A stretch of 64,000 nucleotides of DNA, taken from contig NZ_VULY01000018.1 in the NCBI RefSeq assembly GCF_009696485.1, forward strand, positions 186,001 through 250,000. Direction: 5' to 3'. A program made the position numbers and the translations under genes. The stretch comes from Suipraeoptans intestinalis (GTDB taxonomy: Bacteria; Bacillota; Clostridia; Lachnospirales; Lachnospiraceae). Numbering within the stretch: position 1 is the stretch's first letter; every line of letters starts with the position of its first letter. Under the pieces are notes generated by a model, which worked only from the letters and a program-made list of their open reading frames with translations, did no database searches and was not told the origin of the DNA. This document shows, piece by piece, positions 42,507-49,951 of this stretch.

Positions 42507-44503
42507 TTTACCCTGCTTCTTTCGTTTCGGTACTGGATGGGTGTCATATGAAACTCCCGCCGGAACAGTCTGTTAAAATGTTCTACATTCTGATAGCCCA
42601 CTGAACCGGAAATCGATTCTACCGTCATATTGCTTTCCCGGAGCATGGCCTTTGCCTGGTCCATCCGCAGCTCTCTTACCAGTTCTCCGAAGGTAGACCC
42701 TGATTTTTCCCGGATATACTTGGAAATATACGGCTTGGACAGAAAAAACCGTTCCGAAAGAGAATCCAGGCTCACCTTCTTATAATTTGCCCGGATATAA
42801 TTCATCATCTCATTCATCCGCGCGTCCTGACTGATCTCTTTTCCTGCGATCCCGGAAATCTTATTGACCGCCACAGTAAGCGCCGCTTCGGAAGCCTTGA
42901 TGATATCGGAATCGATACCGGTTCCCCAAAACAGCTTTCCTTGGTAGGTAATGGCAACGTAGGCCACCGCCTTGGAAGCGGAGCCCTTGGTGAGAGAATG
43001 CTCCTCGTAGAAGGTCAGCTCATAGGCCACGCCAAAATACTGCTTAAAGGCGTTGCTGATGGCATCCAGCCGCCCGTTTCCGGCCGCCGTGATCTTTTTG
43101 ACGCTGCCGTCATGGTGAATGGTCACATGCGCCGTCATTCCATTTCCACTTTCAAACTCGCAATCTATCACGTGAAAGACAGGCTTTGCCGAAATATAAT
43201 GCTCCTCAAAAATCTGATAGATCCATTCCGGCGACAACTCCTGATGAGCCTTGTCCGACACATCCTTGATCAGGTATCCCACCTCTTCCCGCATTGCCTT
43301 TGGAAGATTGATCCCGTAGCTTTGTTTCAGGATATAATTCACTCCGCCCTTTCCGGACTGGCTGTTGATCCGGATCACGTCAGAATCGTACTTTCTTCCC
43401 ACATCCCTGGGATCTATGGGAAGGTACGGAACCGTCCACTTCTCGCTCTTGCTCTCCTCCCGGCAGACCATTCCTTTTGCAATGGCATCCTGATGCGATC
43501 CGGAAAAAGCGGTAAAGACCAGATCCCCTGCGTAGGGCTGTCTTTCATAAACGTGCATTCCCGTAAATTTTTCATAGTTTTCGCGGATCATTCTCATATC
43601 CGAAAAATCCAGTCCCGGATCTATCCCGTGCGAATACAGGTTCATAGCCAGCGTTACCAGATCTACATTTCCGGTCCGTTCTCCGTTTCCAAACAAGGTC
43701 CCTTCGATCCTGTCTGCTCCCGCCAGGATTCCCAGTTCCGCAGTGGCTACCGCGCAGCCGCGGTCATTATGGGGATGCAAAGACAACACCACATGATCTC
43801 TGTACTTCAAATGCTTATGCACATACTCCATCTGGCAGGCAAATACATGAGGGATGGCATTTTCCACCGTAGTCGGGATATTGATGATGGCAGGCTTTGT
43901 AAGGTCCGGTCTCCATACGTCCAGTACCGCATTACAGACCTCCACCGCATACTCCACCTCTGTCCCGGAAAAGCTTTCCGGACTGTATTCAAATGTAAAG
44001 CTGCCTTCTGTCTCTTTTGCCAGATCCTTCAGAAGCTTTGCCCCCTGCACTGCAATTTCCTTGATCTCCTCCTTGCTTTTTCGAAATACCTGCTCTCTTT
44101 GTGCCACTGAGGTGGAATTGTACAGATGGATCACCGCATGAGGAGCTCCTTTCACCGCTTCAAACGTTCTGCGGATAATATGCTCCCTGGCCTGGGTCAG
44201 TACCTGTACCGTCACGTCCTCCGGTATCATATCCCGTTCGATCAAAGCCCGCATAAACTGATATTCTGTCTCCGAGGCTGCCGGAAATCCCACTTCGATC
44301 TCTTTCAGCCCGATATTCACCAGCATCTGAAAGAACTCCAACTTCTCCTCCAGACTCATCGGCTCCACCAGCGCCTGATTCCCGTCCCGCAGATCGACGC
44401 TGCACCAGATGGGAGGCGTCTTGATCTGTTCCTTTTTCACCCAGTCGTAGGTTACTTTGGGAGGCATAAAGTAGGTCTTTTCGTATTTTTGAACATGCTG
44501 CAT
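42497..44503 (-). CDS. leuA: 2-isopropylmalate synthase (type 2 LeuA) fused to a C-terminal AraC-type DNA-binding domain
   Basis: First enzyme of leucine synthesis (2-oxoisovalerate + acetyl-CoA). Residues ~1-400 are the catalytic barrel: [50 protein letters not shown] and [15 protein letters not shown]. Residues ~430-555 are the LeuA dimer/allosteric domain. In ordinary type 2 enzymes the chain ends near 560; here it runs on without a break into ~105 residues of AraC/XylS family: HTH-1 in [20 protein letters not shown] and HTH-2 with [20 protein letters not shown], then [10 protein letters not shown]. The start MQHVQKYEK has AGGAGG upstream. No other leu gene is nearby. The architecture suggests an enzyme that also regulates transcription; this is inference. 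Confidence 0.93.
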   Translation of the reverse strand: MQHVQKYEKTYFMPPKVTYDWVKKEQIKTPPIWCSVDLRDGNQALVEPMSLEEKLEFFQMLVNIGLKEIEVGFPAASETEYQFMRALIERDMIPEDVTVQVLTQAREHIIRRTFEAVKGAPHAVIHLYNSTSVAQREQVFRKSKEEIKEIAVQGAKLLKDLAKETEGSFTFEYSPESFSGTEVEYAVEVCNAVLDVWRPDLTKPAIINIPTTVENAIPHVFACQMEYVHKHLKYRDHVVLSLHPHNDRGCAVATAELGILAGADRIEGTLFGNGERTGNVDLVTLAMNLYSHGIDPGLDFSDMRMIRENYEKFTGMHVYERQPYAGDLVFTAFSGSHQDAIAKGMVCREESKSEKWTVPYLPIDPRDVGRKYDSDVIRINSQSGKGGVNYILKQSYGINLPKAMREEVGYLIKDVSDKAHQELSPEWIYQIFEEHYISAKPVFHVIDCEFESGNGMTAHVTIHHDGSVKKITAAGNGRLDAISNAFKQYFGVAYELTFYEEHSLTKGSASKAVAYVAITYQGKLFWGTGIDSDIIKASEAALTVAVNKISGIAGKEISQDARMNEMMNYIRANYKKVSLDSLSERFFLSKPYISKYIREKSGSTFGELVRELRMDQAKAMLRESNMTVESISGSVGYQNVEHFNRLFRREFHMTPIQYRNERSRVKPK

Positions 44504-44516
44504 GGTATTCTCCTCC

Positions 44517-44576
44517 TGATAGGTCTTGTAATATTTATCAATTTTTTTTGCTTTTTTTAACAATTTTATCCTATCA
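44517..44576. promoter_or_regulatory. Inverted repeat TGATAGG ... CCTATCA around the leuA leader
   Basis: On the minus strand TGATAGG (44570-44576) overlaps the -10 box and CCTATCA (44517-44523) touches the AGGAGG ribosome site; both copies are exact. The 46-base gap between them is A/T-rich with long A runs. They are candidate operator half-sites, for example for autoregulation by the AraC domain. Confidence 0.4.
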
Positions 44577-44596
44577 CAGAATATCTTAAATGGGAA
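44568..44596 (-). promoter_or_regulatory. Possible promoter of leuA
   Basis: Minus-strand TTCCCA (44591-44596), 17-base spacer, TAGGAT (44568-44573). Both boxes match 4 of 6, as expected for a regulated promoter; alternatives in this A/T-rich gap cannot be excluded. Confidence 0.45.
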
Positions 44597-44685
44597 GTGA
44601 TATTTCATCTCTTTATTTGATTTATTTTAACTATTTTTTTCTCATTGCCTCTTATCTCCGGCAGAATCCCGCCATTTTTTATTTA

Positions 44686-44725
44686 GCAACCGCAACAGCT
44701 ATTTCAGAAAAGACTGTGCGGTTGC
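44686..44725 (-). repeat. Stable hairpin between the symporter gene and leuA
   Basis: GCAACCGCAACAG pairs with CTGTGCGGTTGC (one bulged A). There is no T run after it on the minus strand, so it is not a canonical terminator; it may protect the symporter mRNA 3' end. Confidence 0.5.
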
Positions 44726-44742
44726 ATTCTCCCTACAATGTT

Positions 44743-46269
44743 TTAAGGCTCAAGGGATCGTTTTTTCGTGATCACAACGGTTTCCTCATAGCAGCTGAAT
44801 ATGGCGTCCACCTGACTTTTTTCCGGCTTCTTTGTCAAAAGACTGACTGCCGGAACCAGGACCAATCCCAGTATCATGGCGAAAGCGCCTGCATTAATGG
44901 GGGAAGGGATGACCGGAACAAACAAATTTCCCACGGTAAATCCTACTCCGGAAAGGAAGCCTGCCCAGACGCCCTGTACCGTCACTCTCTTCCAGTACAA
45001 CCCATAGAGGAACGGAGCCAGAAATGCTCCCGCCAGCGCCCCCCAGGAAATTCCCATCATCTGCGCGATAAACGCCGGAGGATGCAAAGCAAAAACCACC
45101 GATATTCCGATGAACAGAACGATGCAGATCTGCATGGTCAATACCTGTTTCTTTTCGCTCATTTCTTTCCAGATACTCTCCTTCAGAAAATCCAGCGTCA
45201 GTGTAGAACTGGAGGTCAGTACCAGAGAAGCCAGTGTGGACATGGACGCCGATAAAACCAGCACCACCACGATCCCGATCAGAACATCCGGCAGAGAAGA
45301 AAGCATATGAGGGATCACGCTGTCAAATATCACTTCTCCCGTTTTGCTTCGAATCTCCGATCCGTCAAACAACCTTCCGAATCCACCCAAAAAGTAGCAA
45401 CCTCCCGCTACTATAACGGCAAATAAAGTAGAGATCACGGTTCCTGTATTAATAGATTTTTCGTCCTTAATGGCATAAAATTTCCCCACCATCTGAGGAA
45501 GTCCCCAGGTTCCAAGAGAAGTAAGGATTACAACTCCCGCCAGATTAACCGGATCCGGTCCGAAAAATGAAGCAAAGGCTCCCTTCTGTCCCAGGGTAAC
45601 CGGAATATCACTGGACAGTTCCGACAGCTGTTTTACCGCTTCCAAAAATCCTCCCTGTCCTTTCAATACCGCCAGGATCACTGCCACAATTCCTGCCAGC
45701 ATAATGATCCCCTGGATCAGGTCATTGATCGCCGTCGCCATGTATCCGCCCAGGATCACATACACTCCGGTAAATACTGCCATGGCCACCACACAGTAGG
45801 TGTAGGGGATGTGAAAAGCCATTCCAAACAGCCTGGACAGTCCGTTATAGATCGATGCTGTGTAAGGGATCAAAAAGCAAAAGACGATAGCGGAAGCCGC
45901 AAGCTTTAAGCCCTTATTTCCGTATCTCTTCTCAAAAAATTCCGGCATGGTCCGGGTTTTCAGATGCTGGCTCATAACCCGGGTCCTTCTTCCCAGGATC
46001 ACCCAGGCCAAAAGGCTGCCGATCAAAGCGTTTCCTATTCCGATCCAGGTGGAAGACAATCCGTACTTCCATCCAAACTGGCCTGCATATCCAACGAAGA
46101 CAACAGCGGAAAAATAAGAGGTGCCGTAAGCAAAGGCTGTCAGCCAGGGGCCTGCTTTCCTTCCTCCCAGCACAAAACCGTCCACACTGCTGCTATGCTT
46201 TCTTGCATAGACTCCAACCACCGTCATACTGGCAAAAAACAGAACAAGCATTATTATCTTAATTTCCAC
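44743..46269 (-). CDS. Sodium:solute symporter (SSS/SLC5 family)
   Basis: 508 aa with about 13 membrane helices. SSS features include DGFVLGGRKAGPWLTAFAYG near the N-terminus, TRTMPEFFEKRYG and YVILGGYMATAINDLIQG. The sequence resembles PanF/PutP-type carriers, but the substrate cannot be named. The start is a GTG with GGGAG 8 bases upstream; an ATG six codons later is an alternative. It is a single-gene unit with a promoter that carries tandem repeats. Confidence 0.9.
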   Translation of the reverse strand: MEIKIIMLVLFFASMTVVGVYARKHSSSVDGFVLGGRKAGPWLTAFAYGTSYFSAVVFVGYAGQFGWKYGLSSTWIGIGNALIGSLLAWVILGRRTRVMSQHLKTRTMPEFFEKRYGNKGLKLAASAIVFCFLIPYTASIYNGLSRLFGMAFHIPYTYCVVAMAVFTGVYVILGGYMATAINDLIQGIIMLAGIVAVILAVLKGQGGFLEAVKQLSELSSDIPVTLGQKGAFASFFGPDPVNLAGVVILTSLGTWGLPQMVGKFYAIKDEKSINTGTVISTLFAVIVAGGCYFLGGFGRLFDGSEIRSKTGEVIFDSVIPHMLSSLPDVLIGIVVVLVLSASMSTLASLVLTSSSTLTLDFLKESIWKEMSEKKQVLTMQICIVLFIGISVVFALHPPAFIAQMMGISWGALAGAFLAPFLYGLYWKRVTVQGVWAGFLSGVGFTVGNLFVPVIPSPINAGAFAMILGLVLVPAVSLLTKKPEKSQVDAIFSCYEETVVITKKRSLEP

Positions 46270-46353
46270 ACTCTCATCTCCCTTCTTTCCTGTTCTTCTT
46301 CCTTCTTGTTACGTTTCATTCCTGTTCCCTTTAGCTTGATTTTCACTTGAAAG

Positions 46354-46383
46354 CGTTACGCTTTAAACCGTTGCGCTTTAAAC
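46354..46383. repeat. Tandem 15-bp repeats (operator candidates)
   Basis: CGTTACGCTTTAAAC (46354-46368) is followed directly by CGTTGCGCTTTAAAC (46369-46383), 14 of 15 identical. The first copy is also part of a near-palindrome AAAGCG-TTA-CGCTTT (46350-46364). They cover and follow the -10 box of the symporter promoter, which fits repressor binding. Confidence 0.6.
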
Positions 46384-46405
46384 TATTAAAGTAAGCTTGT
46401 ATCAA
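46377..46405 (-). promoter_or_regulatory. Promoter of the sodium:solute symporter
   Basis: Minus-strand TTGATA (46400-46405), 17-base spacer, TTTAAA (46377-46382), about 108 bases before the GTG start. The -10 box is weak and embedded in the tandem repeat. Confidence 0.5.
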
Positions 46406-46519
46406 TTTACCACACATTTTTCTGTCTGTCAACACAGAAACTCTTTTTATGTGAGAAAAATTCTGTGTGGAAAAATTCTGTGAAAAGGATTCTGCACTAC
46501 AGAATTCCTGCTGTTCTCT

Positions 46520-46569
46520 GAAATAAAACAACAGAGGAGGCAGCCTTCTCGGCACTCTTCCCCCTCTGT
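46520..46569 (-). terminator. Terminator of mgsA
   Basis: ACAGAGG/CCTCTGT outer stem (46531-46537 with 46563-46569) with an inner GCC/GGC pairing, followed on the minus strand by TGTTTTATTT, 43 bases after the stop. Confidence 0.7.
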
Positions 46570-46611
46570 CTTTCTGTGTTTGACCGGTCCGGCCACTTAG
46601 GATCCCACCCG

Positions 46612-47088
46612 TTATTTCATACTCTGCACTCTGTCCTGCACCTTTTTCTGGAAATTCTCCACTCTTCGACTATAGCCTTCTTCCATATACCTGGAATGCA
46701 GCATAAAATCAGCAGTAGCCAGATTATTGGCGATGGGAATGTCGTACACCACCGCGATCCGCAGCAAGGCTTTTACATCCGGGTCATGGGGCTGTGCCTC
46801 CAACGGGTCCCACAAAAAGATCATAAAGTCAATCTGTCCTTCTACGATCTTGGCGCCGATCTGCTGATCTCCTCCCAGCGGTCCGCTGTTATACCCCTTT
46901 ACCGGCAGTCCTGTCCTCTCTGCGATCAGCCTGGCCGTCGTTCCTGTTCCACACAAAAAATGTGCCTTTAATATTTCTTTGTTATGGTCGCACCATTCCA
47001 CCAGTTCTTTTTTCTTCCCATCATGGGCTACCAGAGCAATGTGCTTCGTCTTTCCGATCTCAAATGTTACATAGTCTTCCTGCAGCAT
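46612..47088 (-). CDS. mgsA: Methylglyoxal synthase
   Basis: Converts dihydroxyacetone phosphate to methylglyoxal and phosphate, a bypass of lower glycolysis under phosphate limitation. The 158 aa contain all family motifs: [29 protein letters not shown] (phosphate site), the catalytic Asp in [12 protein letters not shown], and [20 protein letters not shown]. The start MLQEDYV has AAGGAGG 7 bases upstream. A C-terminal basic helix (~140-158) is slightly longer than in E. coli. It is probably last in the ppk-topB transcript. Confidence 0.96.
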   Translation of the reverse strand: MLQEDYVTFEIGKTKHIALVAHDGKKKELVEWCDHNKEILKAHFLCGTGTTARLIAERTGLPVKGYNSGPLGGDQQIGAKIVEGQIDFMIFLWDPLEAQPHDPDVKALLRIAVVYDIPIANNLATADFMLHSRYMEEGYSRRVENFQKKVQDRVQSMK

Positions 47089-47175
47089 AAAAGTCCCTCC
47101 TTTTTTCACCGCTTTGGCACAGTCTTCTGCTTTGATGGATCTTTATCACTTTTTTATGACGCATCTGTTACTTCC

Positions 47176-47841
47176 CTAACGCTTTTGGGCCACTTCTCCC
47201 TGTTTTTTGTAAATACTGCCAGCCGGAACACATCCTCTCACACTGGACAGGGGATAAATATTCGTTCCTTTTCCCACTACGCTTCCCGGATTCAGCACCG
47301 TTCCGCATCCCACTTCCACATTATCTCCCAGCATCGCTCCAAACTTTTTCAGTCCGGTCTCCATCTGTTCTTCCCCGTTTTTTACTACCACAAGACTTTT
47401 ATCGGATTTTACATTGGAAGTAATGGATCCTGCCCCCATATGGGCGCGGTATCCCAAAATAGAGTCTCCCACATAGTTATAATGGGGAACCTGAACCCGG
47501 TTAAACAAAATCACATTTTTCAGCTCCGTAGAATTTCCCACTACGGCTCCTTCTCCCACCAAAACTTTTCCTCTGATAAAAGCACAGTGACGGATCTCCG
47601 CCTCTTTTCCTATAATGGCGGGACCTGTAATACTTGCCGTCGGCGCCACCTTCGCCGATCTGGCGATCCAAACGTCCTCTTTGACCCTTTCATACTCTTC
47701 TGCAGAAAGAGTCTCTCCCAAACGGCAGATAAACTCTCCGATCCCCGGAAGGGCTTCCCACGGATACGTCACCGTTTCCAGAAACGTCCTTGCCAGCGTC
47801 TCCTCTAGGTTGTACATCTCTCTTATCTGAAATTCTTTCAT
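47176..47841 (-). CDS. Left-handed beta-helix protein, GlmU C-terminal/acyltransferase-like
   Basis: 221 aa. After a helical N-terminus (~1-55), hexapeptide repeats of a left-handed parallel beta-helix run from ~57 to 205 (VWIARSAKVAPTASITGPA, GNSTELKNVILFNRVQVPHY, GDSILGYRAHMGAGSITSNV, GTVLNPGSVVGKGTNIYP). The pattern HYNYVGDSILG matches the acetyltransferase half of GlmU and sugar-nucleotide acyltransferases. It lacks the uridyltransferase domain, so it is not GlmU itself. It may acylate a sugar or amino-sugar; acceptor and donor are unknown. It follows topB closely. Confidence 0.85.
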   Translation of the reverse strand: MKEFQIREMYNLEETLARTFLETVTYPWEALPGIGEFICRLGETLSAEEYERVKEDVWIARSAKVAPTASITGPAIIGKEAEIRHCAFIRGKVLVGEGAVVGNSTELKNVILFNRVQVPHYNYVGDSILGYRAHMGAGSITSNVKSDKSLVVVKNGEEQMETGLKKFGAMLGDNVEVGCGTVLNPGSVVGKGTNIYPLSSVRGCVPAGSIYKKQGEVAQKR

Positions 47842-47898
47842 AATGATCCCCTTTCTTCTGTCTTCGGAGGCAGCCTGCTTTCCTAAAGCCTGTACCTC

Positions 47899-49941
47899 TT
47901 ATGCATCTGCTGCCGCCTGTTTCTCTTCTGCTTCTTTTCCAGACGCCCTTTTCCGGGCGCTTCTTTTATGGCTGGCGCCGTTTTCCTGATAGATCTTCTG
48001 TACCTGCGCGTATTGTCTCTGAAGCTGAGCCCCATTGTGCAACTGCTTTACCACATTGGTCCGCCGACTGATAAATTCCTTCAGCTTTCTGTCGTATTCC
48101 TCCGCTGAGATCTCCCCGTTTGCCACATAGTTCAGTCCCTTCTCCCAACTGGCCGTCAGATCCGGATTCAGCATGGGCGGAATCGACATCCTCACGACGT
48201 CATGGATCATCTCTCCCATCATGGTGGGTGTTACGATCTGTGTCTTTTTGTTGAGAGCAAGATATTTGATGTGGAACAGCTTTTTTAAGATCTCTCCTCT
48301 GGTAGCGCTGGTGCCGATTCCACTCCCTTTGATCTGTGCCCGAAGCTCCTCATCCTCGATCAATTGTCCTGCATTCTCCATCGCAAGGATCAAAGAACCG
48401 GAACTATATCGCTTGGGAGGAGACGTCTTTCCTTCTTTCAGATAGATATCCTCCACCGGCAGTCTGCTTCCTTTTTTCAGGCTGTTCCATTTTGCAAAAC
48501 GACCGGCCTGTTCCTGCTGGGCATCTTCCGTCTCTTTGCTTCCCACCTTCAGATATCCCTCTTTTTCCAGGACTTTCACAGAAGCCGAAAACTGCTCTTT
48601 CCCCACCGCAAAAGCAACTGACAGTTTGTTGTATACTGCTGCCGGATAGAAAATGCTTAGAAAACGAAAAACGATCAGTCTGTAAATATCCCTGGTGATC
48701 CCGGAGGTCCGTCCCAGGGCAGAAAGTCCCTGTCCTGTGGGAATGATGGCGTAGTGGTCTGTGATCTGCTTATCGTTGACATATCTGGTTTTCGCCAGGT
48801 TTTTATGGGAATTCATGGCAACGATCTCCTGCAGGAAAGGAACTGCTTCCTCATATCCCATCAACCCGTTCAGATTCTTGTGGATCTCCTTGGCTACGGC
48901 TGCAGACAATACTCTTGCATCCGTCCTCGGATAGGTGATCAGTTTCTTTTCGTACAGCTCCTGCGCCACCTTCAGCGTCTCATCCGGACTGATCTTGAAC
49001 CTTTTGGAGCATTCGTTTTGAAGCTCCGCCAGATTATACAGCAGGGGCGGGTTCTTTTTTTCCTTCTTTTTTTCTATTCTTGTGATCGCCGCTTCCAGCG
49101 GCTCTGTCTTTTTCAGGATCCGGCAAAATTCCAGGCCGTCTTCTTCCTTTAAAAATCCAATCTCCTTGTAAAGACCCGGCGCTTCGTACCAGTCGGATCC
49201 TTCCGACACCTTCCACTCTCCCTCCAGATCCAGATCCTGCAGCTTTGCCAGTGGTTTGTAAAAAATGGTTTCCTGAAACTCTCGGATCTCTCTTTCCCTT
49301 CTGACTACCATCCCCAATACGCAGGTCATGACCCTTCCCACAGAAATGACCGTATATTTCCGATTCAGGTATCCGGAGATCCCACGGCCGTACTCCAGCG
49401 TTAAAAGCCGCGAAAAATTGATCCCCATCAGATAATCTTCTTTGGCTCTCAGATAGGCGGAAGCCGACAGATTGTCATATTCTGACAGATCTTTCGCCTC
49501 CCGGATCCCTCTTCGGATCTCTTCTTCCGTCTGGGAATCGATCCACACCCGCTTTCTGGTTTTGCCCCTGACATCTGCCTGCTGTTCTACCAGGCGGTAA
49601 ATATATTCCCCTTCCCGTCCCGAGTCCGTACAGACGTAGATACAGTCTACATCCGCCCGGTTCAAAAGTCCGGAAACGACGCGAAACTGCTTGGAAACAG
49701 CCGGAATCACCTCATACAAGAAAGTATCCGGTAAAAAGGGAAGCGTTTCCATACTCCATTTTTTGTATTGCTCTCCGTAGGCCTCCGGATAGCTCATGGT
49801 CACCAGATGACCTACGCACCAGGTAACGATCGCCTCTTCTGATTCCAGATATCCGTCCTGCTTTCTTGCTTTTATGTGCAGCACCTTTGCAAACTCCTGC
49901 GCCACACTGGGCTTCTCCGCAATATAGAGTGCCTTCCCCAT
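47899..49941 (-). CDS. topB: DNA topoisomerase III (type IA)
   Basis: Single-strand-passing topoisomerase, 680 aa. The TOPRIM domain begins LYIAEKPSVAQEFAKVL and includes CTDSGREGEYIYRL; the active-site tyrosine is in KKLITYPRTDARVL near residue 330. RYSSGSLILAMENAG and SGIGTSATRGEILKKL are further hallmarks. The C-terminus is a basic tail without zinc fingers. It lies 10 bases after ppk1. In Clostridia such enzymes occur as housekeeping or mobile-element copies; nothing here suggests an element. Confidence 0.95.
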   Translation of the reverse strand: MGKALYIAEKPSVAQEFAKVLHIKARKQDGYLESEEAIVTWCVGHLVTMSYPEAYGEQYKKWSMETLPFLPDTFLYEVIPAVSKQFRVVSGLLNRADVDCIYVCTDSGREGEYIYRLVEQQADVRGKTRKRVWIDSQTEEEIRRGIREAKDLSEYDNLSASAYLRAKEDYLMGINFSRLLTLEYGRGISGYLNRKYTVISVGRVMTCVLGMVVRREREIREFQETIFYKPLAKLQDLDLEGEWKVSEGSDWYEAPGLYKEIGFLKEEDGLEFCRILKKTEPLEAAITRIEKKKEKKNPPLLYNLAELQNECSKRFKISPDETLKVAQELYEKKLITYPRTDARVLSAAVAKEIHKNLNGLMGYEEAVPFLQEIVAMNSHKNLAKTRYVNDKQITDHYAIIPTGQGLSALGRTSGITRDIYRLIVFRFLSIFYPAAVYNKLSVAFAVGKEQFSASVKVLEKEGYLKVGSKETEDAQQEQAGRFAKWNSLKKGSRLPVEDIYLKEGKTSPPKRYSSGSLILAMENAGQLIEDEELRAQIKGSGIGTSATRGEILKKLFHIKYLALNKKTQIVTPTMMGEMIHDVVRMSIPPMLNPDLTASWEKGLNYVANGEISAEEYDRKLKEFISRRTNVVKQLHNGAQLQRQYAQVQKIYQENGASHKRSARKRASGKEAEEKQAAADA

Positions 49942-49951
49942 TCAGATCCCC

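Larger units (their letters stand above)
46270..46611. other. Gene-free stretch upstream of the symporter
   Basis: 342 bases. It holds the symporter promoter with two 15-bp tandem repeats, then two copies of GAAAAATTCTGTG (about 46453-46482) of unknown meaning, and the mgsA terminator. No gene seen. Confidence 0.6.

Noticed and set aside
42941-44110. 389-codon plus-strand frame opposite leuA
   Set aside because: Shadow of the leuA coding strand; no ribosome site and no recognisable protein pattern.
47899-49941. TopB as a sign of an integrated conjugative element
   Set aside because: Neighbours are ppk1, mgsA and other housekeeping genes; no relaxase, T4SS or integrase is present.
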